A DNA stretch of 64,000 bases from Gonatopus flavifemur (lineage: Eukaryota; Arthropoda; Insecta; Hymenoptera; Dryinidae): positions 63,728,001 to 63,792,000 of the forward strand of contig JAFFJZ010000001.1 in NCBI GenBank assembly GCA_018340375.1, in the 5' to 3' direction. A program made the position numbers and the translations under genes. The notes under the pieces were generated by a model. It saw only the letters and a list, made by a program, of their open reading frames with translations, was not told the origin of the DNA and did no database searches. Position 1 is the first letter of the stretch. Each line of letters begins with the position of its first letter. Below are positions 10,545 through 19,300 of this stretch, one piece after another.

Positions 10545-10755
10545 TACACAGAAAAAAACAAATTCTTGGACCAAGAAAACATGGTTGTCTTCGTTATATA
10601 TGAAACACGGATTGTCTCAGTTCAATGCAATTTGCTTGAATCAAAACTAAATTTCTTGACTCAAGCAAGTCGTATTGAACTGAGACAATCCGTGTTTCAT
10701 ATATAACGAAGACAACCATGTTTTCTTGATACAAGAATTGTTTTTTTCTGTGTAT
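10545..10755. mobile_element. Palindromic MITE, about 210 bp
   Basis: The two halves are almost perfect inverted copies for about 90 bases each. ACACAGAAAAAAACAA begins the left arm and TTGTTTTTTTCTGTGT ends the right arm; both contain GACAATCCGTGTTTCATATA or its complement. Only a short AT-rich loop separates them. It has no coding potential. Confidence 0.75.
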
Positions 10756-11139
10756 GAACTATAAATACTCCTAAACTCCCTCACCTATGAACCAACCAAA
10801 AATCAGATCTCACGTTTGCGAATATTATTCAAAAACGTGATATGGAGTGCGATTATTTGAATAAATAGTTACGAATGTTATTCAAATGTTATTGAAAATG
10901 AAACTGCTTTAAATTGGAATCATTGTTCATAAATCAATCATGTCTTCATTAAAATTGGAAAAGTATTCAAATCAGTCTCATCGATCTTTGGAAACATTTG
11001 ATGAACGTTTGAAAAACTGTGATGCAATAATTCACAATTTGAATAAAATATTATTTGGAAAAACTTTGTCATGGTTTATGTAATTATGCGGATTACACAA
11101 CACATTTGAAGAGAAAGATGAATAGTCCAGGAGGAGAAA

Positions 11140-11350
11140 CCTTCAAAGAGATTGATAAACGAGGTGATTATTTGAGGATACGGCACGCAGTCGTGACACG
11201 ATTGAGTTGGAGGTCAGTGCTTCAATTCACCAACAAGACAAGAAAGCCAACAATCATAGACATTTATTTCTGTACACTTTTAAACATTCGATAGAATTAT
11301 CTCTGTTCGATCGAAAAAAATATACTGAATCATGCAAAAAAATAATATAC
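11140..11350. repeat. Segment duplicated upstream of P450-3 (25,700-26,205)
   Basis: Shared blocks in the same order include GGCACGCAGTCGTGACACGA, ATTCACCAA-AAGA, AACAATCATA, TTATCTCTGTTCGAT and TATACTGAATCA-GCAAA. The copy near 25.7 kb is split by an extra insertion of about 270 bases. The pairing looks like diverged segmental duplication associated with the P450 array, although a dispersed transposon relic is not excluded. Confidence 0.5.
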
Positions 11351-12119
11351 CGCGTGTATACCCGCGTCGAAAAATGGTTTCTTCTTTCCCCCAACTTATG
11401 GAAGGTCAGGAAATTTCTGCCATTTTGTGCAGGAAAGGAGGAGCTATGTCCTCTTTTGACGTGTGATCCCAGCCAACCATGGATTGGTTCCAATCATTAG
11501 TCAATTTGATTGATTCCAATGACATATGCTAATAATTGATCAATTATTTGGGAATTATGTAGGATCTTTATGCGCATGTCCATTCATTGGATAATGATTG
11601 ATCAAAAATTGATTATTTTTGAAGGGTCAATTGTTGGTCGCTGATGCGGACCTAGAACAGGACAATTATTGATCAATCTCGTAGTCCATAGAATTGACCA
11701 AAAATTGGGCATTCAACATACGTCGATAATCGAAAATCTGGAAATGTAAAACATCACTTATTTTCTATCGGTAATATGGAATTTTGCATTGGTCATGTCA
11801 TGTTAATAGGGTAGAATTATTTATTATGTATTGTTTATTACAAAAAATTGTGATTTATCGATTCTTTCATCTCCGTCGTATCAGTGATCGCAACTTGTCG
11901 AATTTTATATTATTCGTGGCGCGGTAAAATTGTCGCGATGAATCGAGGTTATTCATAACTTCGATTTCGGTTTGAATTTCAATTTCGGAGCTTGGATGCA
12001 AATTCCTATTATTATTATAACTGAGTGAACCGATTGAGCTCCATTCCAATCAAAAAGTGTGGTTTCGGGTTATAATTTCTATTTGAATTAGCAATACGCA
12101 AATTGTGGATAATTATATA

Positions 12120-12970
12120 TTGGGTTGGCAACTAAGTAATTGCGGATTTTTGTTGGAAAATCAAAGACACTTTTTTCATGGAACTAAATAACTTTATTCT
12201 GTAATGTATTGCCCATTTTGATCAATGACCTTTTGCCATCTTTCAGGCAGCATCATAATCCCACGTTCATAAAACTTCTGGTTTTTATTAGGAAAAAACT
12301 GAATCAGATACGATTTGACATCATCATCATTACTGAAATTTTTACCATTCAAGGAGTTTTGGAAAGATCGAAATAAAAAGTAATCAGATGGTGCAAGGTC
12401 AGGACTATATGGTGGATGTGGCAAAACATCCCAACCAAGCTCCAATAATTTTTGCCGAGTGACCAAAGATGTGTGTGGTCTTGCATTGTCATGATAAACT
12501 GCAATACCTTCTCGACTTGTCAATTCGGGCCGCTTTTCTTCAACTGCATTGTGTAATTTCGTTAGTTGTTCAATGTAGACATCAGAATTGATCGTTCGGT
12601 TGGGTGGTAAGAGTTCAAAGTAGACAATTCCTTTGTAATCCCACCAAACTGATAACAAAACCTTCTTTTGATGAATATCAGCTTTTGCTGTTGTTCGAGT
12701 TAGTTCACCTGGCTTGCTCCACGATCTTTTCCGCTTGATATTGTTGTATACAACCCATTTTCCATCGCCAGTTATCAGTCGTTTTAAAAATGGATCATTC
12801 TCATTACGTTCCTTTAGCAATCGCAGATGTTAATGCGTTGCGTTAAATGCGTTTCTTTCAGTTCGCGAGGAACCGATGTATCGAGTTTTTGAACATAGCC
12901 AAGTTGTTTTAAGTGATTTTCAATGCATCTATGTGATACATGAAGTTTATACGTGAAGATTTTGAGTGAT
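12120..12970 (-). pseudogene. Mariner transposase relic (DD34D), 5' truncated and frameshifted
   Basis: Minus-strand frames encode the C-terminal two thirds of a mariner transposase. One piece has LKETHLTQRINICD (about 12,815-12,960). The main piece, ending at TAA 12,194, carries ITGDGKW, VLLSVWWDYKG, HDNARPHT and PPYSPDLAPSDYFLF. All three catalytic Asp positions are present, with 34 residues between the second and third, but the usual Glu of the GDEKW motif is Gly. A short deletion near 12,825 breaks the frame. The 3' inverted terminus TTGGGTTGGCAACTAAGT begins at 12,120 and is preceded by TA. The N-terminal HTH region and 5' terminus are missing, replaced by the 122-bp tandem repeat. The copy is dead. 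Confidence 0.85.
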
Positions 12971-12998
12971 GTCATGAATCTCGGTATGCCATATTGAA

Positions 12999-13430
12999 TC
13001 CGCCATCTTGAATTTTGAACATCTGATGCTGGATTCGTTGTCAGTGACCTCAAAAACCTCAGTATACCGATTTTCATCCATCTTCGAGAGTTTTCCCGAA
13101 TTTTCGTCCACCATCTTGGGTCCGCCATCTTGAATTCTGGAAATCTAATGCTGAATTCGTAATCAGCGACCTCAATAACCTCGTTGGATCGATTTCAATC
13201 CATCTCCGAGGCTTTTTTTGACTTTTCATCCACCATCTTAGGTCCGCCATCTTGAATTTTGAAAATCTGATAATGGATCCGTAATCAGGAACCTCAAAAA
13301 CCTAAGCATACCGATTTTCATCCATTTTCGAGGCTTTTTCTGACTTTTCGTCCGCCATCTTGGATCCGTCATTTTGAATTTTGAAAATCTGATGTTTGAT
13401 TCGTAGTCAGCGACCCCAGAAACCTCCGGG
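12999..13430. repeat. Tandem repeat, 122-bp unit, about 3.5 copies
   Basis: Copies start at 12,999 (TCCGCCATCTTGAATTTTGA), 13,121, 13,243 and 13,365 (TCCGTCATTTTGAATTTTGA), an exact 122-base spacing each time. The last copy breaks off near 13,430. Units differ by scattered substitutions. The array directly abuts the truncated 5' side of the mariner relic. The repeated CCGCCATCTTGAATTTTGAA phrase is the kind of sequence found inside other insect transposons, so this may be an internal repeat of a larger lost element. Confidence 0.8.
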
Positions 13431-15038
13431 TACTTTTCTTGAAGAATACTGAACGAATAAAATTATATGTTCTGTCAATTTTCTCTAGATTCTCAGAATT
13501 GCGAGTTATTTTGGTGAATATATGGTAAACCGAGAGAGGTTAGGTCTCCTTCAAGTCTGGGAAAAAATTCTATCGTAAAGTTGAGATATTTTGTGCACCC
13601 TTGGTTGATGTTTTGAATAATTTTGAGTGCATTTACAACCCGTGAAAAAATCACCAAGTCAAATATCCTCCAATTTTTTGTCGACTTTTTATTTTAAATC
13701 AGCCATATCGCTATTCCAGCGCCATCTGAAGGTAATTTTGACCTCAGCAACCGAAAGAGCAACCTCAAAAATAGTAGGCAAGGTATTTTTGCCATGAGTT
13801 TTTAATGATTTATATATCATTTGCAACGTTTAAAATGACAGTTGAAATCCTGCATTTCCCGGACTTAATGGGTTAACCCGGCATTTGATTAGAACCCGAT
13901 CAGGATCTGGTCGCGTCCTAATCAAACGCCGGGTTAACCCGATTGAATATTTAGTCGTGTAGAGCTGACCAATTTCCAACTAAAAACGACTTCAAGCTGG
14001 CTTTCATATTGAAAGAATCTTTAAGATGAGAGCAAGCTTTGAGATATCTTTTGGTTGGATATTGGTCAGCGCTAAGAGCTCTGAAAAGAGGTTTCTCTTG
14101 TTCCTGTTTACTGGATAACGAGGTTCTTCAATTTGAATTTCATTGTTCACCTTTCAATAGCAAATCGTGAAAATTGTATACATTCTTTCAATTCCACTTT
14201 ATTCGAGATAAGACTTATTTTTCAATATATTTTTTTTCCACTTTCATAGCGGGGACATGATAAGTGGAGAATATCATAATATAAAAACCCACTATCTATT
14301 GTAGTACGAATAATTCCACGAAATGTTAGTTTTGAAACTTTTAAATGGTTATATTATGCGGTGAATGTTGATAATTATTCCTCCTGTGAGGTTTTTATCT
14401 TTCTCGTGTCCCATAAATCAACACCATTATATCCTGAAATGAAAAATATATTCTAATTTTTCAACTGTGCTCCAAGAGAACACAAACCTTCAGAAACGTT
14501 TACTGAACGTTCGCGAACGTCCAAGAACATTCAACAAACGTTCTTGAAGATTCTTGGGTATTATGCCCACTTGTAACCGCTGTATGTCGCTTCTTTATGC
14601 CGTGTCTGTCAACTTCTTATTTGAGAAAATACTTCAAAGGGGATTTTTTTCCTTCAAGAATCCCCAAATTTAGTCATTCGTTTAGTGCGAACATCAAATT
14701 TGTAACCGAAATATTCTGTCTTTTAATCGGAAGATATTTGAATATGAAGTACGAGAAATATTATGTCATACAAATACTTTGGGTCATTTAGCGTGTCATT
14801 CAGAGCGTGATCATAGCAGTGCACTTTATTGCTGCATATTTAAAATTCGTGATAATTGCTTAGTTGGTTGCTTGACAAACCCGTTAGCCGCACTTTTTAA
14901 ATGATCAATTCCCGGTACTTTTTTGACAGAATGTATGCTATGTCATTCTATAGGATTCATGACATGGTTATCTTGAAATGTTCATGAATTTGATCTTCTA
15001 ATCTCGATATAATAGTTTTAGCATCATGATCTATAATA
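13431..15038. other. Intergenic region with a duplicated P450 intron segment; no gene seen
   Basis: I find no coding gene. There is a short palindrome at 13,870-13,942 (GGTTAACCCGGC / GCCGGGTTAACC). Segment 14,132-14,475 is a diverged copy of intron 1 of P450-4 (listed separately). Around 14,470-14,560 repeated AACGTTC motifs suggest another fold-back remnant. Confidence 0.5.
14132..14475. repeat. Isolated copy of P450-4 intron 1 sequence (ghost of a lost gene)
   Basis: This segment aligns by eye with 32,148-32,525, which lies within intron 1 of P450-4 close to exon 1. Shared blocks in order are GCAAATCGTGA, CGAGAACATGATAAGTG versus GGGGACATGATAAGTG, AACTATCTATTG, AGTAYGAATAAT, GGTTATATYATRCG, TTTTTATCTTTC-CGTGTC and TAATTTTTCAACT. 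No P450 exon is found beside it, so a former array member has either been lost or was only partly duplicated. Confidence 0.55.
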
Positions 15039-15151
15039 CCCACAAAGCACCATGGTGCCAGAAAAATTCTTCAAGAACCCATAAAGAAAACAATCAGTTC
15101 AACAAGAATTCTTCATGAATTCTTCTGGGACTGTAGTGCTGTGTGGGTATA
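15039..15151. mobile_element. Palindromic MITE of the ACCCACACAGCAC family
   Basis: The left end is ACCCACAAAGCACCATGGTG and the right end CTGTAGTGCTGTGTGGGT, mirror copies, with GAATTCTT motifs between. A related copy is at 55,597-55,697, and single ends occur near 35,022 and 37,290. It is non-coding. Confidence 0.65.
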
Positions 15152-15211
15152 TATTACGTAAGTATCAGAATATCTGAGTGCATATGAGTGTATATGAAAA
15201 CGTCCTAAATC

Positions 15212-15560
15212 TTGAAAAAACATTTTGACAGACTTGAAACTTTTGGAATGTGGTGTTACAGAAGGATGCTCAGAATAAAATGGATAGAGGAAGTAAAAAA
15301 TGAAGGAGTACTTGAGAAGGTAAATGAAGGAAGAAATCTTTTGAAACATATCGTTAACAGAAGTTTATTGAAAACAATAGTAGAGAGAAAAATGGATGGT
15401 AAAACTCGCAAAGGTAGACCCAAATCAACTTATATGCAGCAAATTGTACAAGATAAGGGCTGCCGTACATATGTAGAAATTGAACGTGTAGCGGATAATA
15501 GACAGGGTTGGAGGATTTCATCAAACCAGTCATAAGACTGATTACTTCATGATGATGGTG
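15212..15560 (+). pseudogene. LINE retrotransposon ORF2 C-terminal fragment (RTE/jockey-like)
   Basis: The plus-strand frame includes ETFGMWCYRRMLRIKWIEEV, a charged GKTRKGRPKSTYMQQIV region and a terminal ERVADNRQGWRI segment. This order (FEMWCYRRMLRI, then KGRRRRGRP, then RDREKWR) is characteristic of the extreme C terminus of insect LINE endonuclease/reverse transcriptase polyproteins. The segment between the two conserved blocks is shorter than usual. The reverse transcriptase core is absent, as expected for a 5'-truncated insertion. A short TGATGATGGTGA tail follows the stop. Confidence 0.7.
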
Positions 15561-15852
15561 ACGAGTGCTGTGTATTTGAATAAACGTATTACAAATTTAT
15601 AATACGCCTTTATTGACAACTTTACAAATGAGAAGAGCCCAAGTGACATTGCATCCACACTTAACGCAATGGTTTTTCGGCTTTATCATCGAAGGATTTC
15701 AATGTGAAACTCTTTTCTTAATTATATAAAAAAACTTGTCCATAACATTCTTTGGGAAAATTTTATGCACTCTTCTCCCTCAACCGCATTGACTTCGTGA
15801 GAAAATCTGTCCTCGCGTGAATCCCATTGAATGTTGTGCGTACAAAATGCCC

Positions 15853-16121
15853 TGGTGGAAAAGCCTGTTGGAACCTGGCAGAAAAAATTGCCAGGTTTTG
15901 AACGCTCCTCATCTCTGAAAATCTGGTCAGGAACTGACAACTTTTTCACTCGATTGTTTCCGGAATCACAGCATTTTTAAATCTTGTCAAAAATTGATAA
16001 TCCACGCTAATTTGATCATTCCGGAGGGAATAAGATGGGAAGTTGGTCAGTTTTTAACTGGATTTCCAGAGCCAAAGACCGTTCAAAACTTTCGGTCCAA
16101 TTCTGACAGGCATTTTCAGCG
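15853..16121. mobile_element. Second CTGAAAATGCC-family inverted-repeat element
   Basis: The left end (TGGAAAAGCCTGTTGGAACC) and right end (GACAGGCATTTTCAGCG) are approximate inverted copies. The interior shares TCTGGTCAGGAACTGACAA-type motifs with the element at 9,907-10,269. It lies just past the 3' end of P450-2, and the AATAAA complement at 16,130-16,135 sits next to its right end. Confidence 0.5.
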
Positions 16122-16316
16122 GCGTACTATTTATTGATGAGGAGAAACCGTAGTAGTATCAGAATGTACTATATATACTATATACATTTCATAGTACATA
16201 TAAAACGTTCGATTGCTACTTGTGAAAATAGTCGAAAAGGAACGTTAATATTTTGTATCTTCCATTTGGTTTGTTCTCAAAAGGAAAACTTCATCATATA
16301 CAATCAAATTGAAGAA

Positions 16317-19300
16317 TCACAGAATTCGATGCGTTGATCTAGGTTCCATAGTGAGATGCACTCCTCCTTTTGTTGCCAACGTAAACGTACCTTTCTCGAA
16401 TTCCAGAGGTATGGGAGTCTTGGAATTGATTTTGAATTTGAAACGCGACAAGGCACAAATCAGGGCCACTTTGATTTCCAGGTATCCAAACCGCATACCT
16501 GGACGAAAAAACTCTCATTTTAAATACATGAAAAAGTTTAAATTTTCCTTCCTAGATATTTGAGACCTCCAAGCGTTATTCGTACCAATGCATAGTCTAG
16601 GACCCCCTCCGAATGGCAAATAAGCATAAGAATGTCGGCAGGCGATGTTTTCCTTTGTGAATCTCTCTGGATCAAACTTATCCGGATCCGGATAAACTTT
16701 AGCATCGCGGTGCAAACCTAGAACAGGAATGACAACCAAGGTTCCCTTGGGTATTTTCACGTTCGTATCGGGAAGAATCACGTCCTTTGTACATATTCGA
16801 TGCATCGTGCCTGCAGGTGGATACTTTCTCAAAGTTTCTGAAAGTGATAATATTTGTGTTTACGTGAAATGAAAATAATTTGCGACTCCATCAATTGGTG
16901 CGTGATAACCAGGTTCAAGATATCGGGAGGATTTAAAAAGTACTCAGTACATAGATCAACCGAAAACTGAAATTCAGCGACCCCGGCGAACACATTTAAA
17001 TCCCTCTTTGAGATCGTTCTTGAGACTTCTACAAAAATGCTTATTGAAACCCCCGTACAGCACAACCACCGATCCTCCGCCTAAGACTTCAATGGACCAG
17101 AGGTGGAGAATTGCTGGAGAAATGGGAGCCGTGGAAATAAGGGAGAAATAAGGGATAGTCTCCGTTGAGGCAACGGAGAAGCGACGGAGAAATGTTCGCC
17201 CCCTGTCTTTTCAGTAAAACCTAAATTCGTGAATTCATACATTCAGATTTTGATACGTAAATGCACCAATAAGAATTATATCGAAAATACAGGGGGCGGA
17301 CATTTCTCCGTCCCCTCTCCGTCGCCTCAACGGAGACTCTCCCTTATTTCCACGGCTCCCATTTCTCCACCAATTCTCCACCTCCAGTCCACCGAAGTTC
17401 TAGGTGGAGGATCGGTGGTTGGGCTGTACGGGCCGTTGTCCCCGTTTCATGCACAGTAAAAATTTCATATTACATATTACCATATTTATATTGTACTTTT
17501 GGGATATACTTGATTATGTCGTTCTGAACCACAAGTATACGAGCATTCACCATACTCTCTCGTGAGGATGAAGATAAATATGTTTTAATTTGAAATAAAT
17601 ATAGTTCTAAGCTTCATGATAAAGTATATCCCACGAGTACCATAAAAATATAGTAATCTTTAATATAAACTTTTCTCTGTGTGGTAGTATTTATTACAGT
17701 TCTTCCGGAATTTCCAGCAGATGAATTCAAATATATCAGAAGGAATTTCTTTGATATCTAGTCAAAATGCAAACCTGATACTACTTGATGAAGGTATTTC
17801 ATGTCATTGAGACTATCGTACGTAAGTCCACCCTGTTTTTCCAATACATCATCTATCTCCTGTTGAACTTTTTCTTGTATATCTTCGTGAATGGCTAATT
17901 CGTACAAGCAATATGTCGTAGCATTCGAAGATGTTTCGAAACCCGCCGCCAAGAAAACGAATGCTTGAGCAGCTCCTTCTTCTATACTCAATTTTTCCAT
18001 CGAACCTGTTAAGTAACGATGTAATACATACTTCATAAAAGATTCAGAGCACAAGTCCAAAACTGTACATCTTTTGATTGTAGTTCATATTTTGTTAACT
18101 CCTTGTTTTACGAGTGGTAAGGAACAAATTGAACGAAGGACGATGTAACCGGATTATATATTATTGTACAACTAATTAAACTTCCCAGAGAAACCTTCGT
18201 CCGCTCTGGTGAATTTTATCAAATTACAAATGAGATAAACTTCATCCGGATGATCTTTCGTTCAGTCCATCCCTTACTACTCATCCAGAACTTTGGAGCC
18301 CGGGGGAAAAAAACCGCGTTGCAAACAACGTTGAAAACAACATGGGAAACCACAATCACAACAACGTTGTTTATCATAATCAAATGGTTTCTCTTCGGGA
18401 AAGAAATAGTAGTAGTCTTTATTGTCTTAAGACCCGTAGGTCCATACAAAGGAGTCTCTCTATTCTAGTTTTACATATTAATATCTTACTACCTATATCA
18501 TATCAATCATATGTCTATATTTCAATATTTATATCATATCGCTTGATTACTTCAATCTCTTAGTTGTGAGCTGAGCTCGTTATTATAATATTATCGTACA
18601 TTTTGGATATTGGTACCTATTTTATTTAATTTGTTATACATTTAACGGTCTGATCCTACTAAAATTTATACTATGTCTATCTTTTGAAATACCGATAGAG
18701 CATATGCATATATTTTGTTGATTTGTTTTTCTGCAGGGGTATTTAGAATGCTCATAAAATATTCTGTGAATGTCGATTCCTGGTTATAATTATTGAAGTA
18801 AATTAGCCTTGAGTTGTGGAATCGCTGACATTCTAGTATTTCATGAGAGATGTTGATTTCCCCTTTATTACAATATTCACAATCTCTATTACTATGAAAT
18901 TTATACATTTTGGACTTGTACGATATCCTTCGCGTAATGAAGAGCCTCAGTTGCGCGAAGAGCTTTTGAATCTCACTTTTATTATGTAGTGTTAAGTATA
19001 CTTGAGGGTCCCCATTGAGGGCAAGCCCAGGAAATATTATTAGAGAAGTAGATTTCTTACACTTATTCAGATCGGAGGTGACAAGAAAATCTTTATATTA
19101 ATTGAGTAATCGATCAATGGTACCGGGAATAAGTAAGTCCGAGAAGTTTTCACATATTTCTGTTCCATCTATAGTTTTCAAGAACACACTCTTTATACAT
19201 GAGATCCAGTTATATTTATATATAGTCTATGGAAACAGGGAAAGAAATAAACAACGTTGAAATCAACGTAGTTTTCCCACAATTTTTCAAGCACGGTTAT

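Larger units (their letters stand above)
9371..12118. other. Intergenic region between P450-1 and the mariner relic; no gene seen
   Basis: No coding gene is recognisable. The region contains two palindromic elements (9,907-10,269 and 10,545-10,755) and a segment at 11,140-11,350 that is repeated near 25,700-26,205. Around 11,470-11,640 there are several GATTGATCA / TGATCAATT-type short inverted motifs. The remaining short open frames lack family features. Confidence 0.5.

Noticed and set aside
13870..13942. Transcription terminator-like hairpin (GGTTAACCCGGC ... GCCGGGTTAACC)
   Set aside because: In an insect genome such hairpins do not act as terminators, and it resembles the other small palindromic elements of the window.
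9000..16000. A hidden sixth P450 gene between P450-1 and P450-2
   Set aside because: No exon with AGFETS, ExxR, PERF or the heme loop is present on either strand. Only an intron-like segment at 14.1 kb remains.
16309..16563. Plus-strand open frame of 84 codons over the last exon of P450-2 (similar ones at 2,058-2,276 and 28,905-29,195)
   Set aside because: These are antisense shadows of conserved P450 exons. Their apparent similarity to each other comes from the conserved coding strand.
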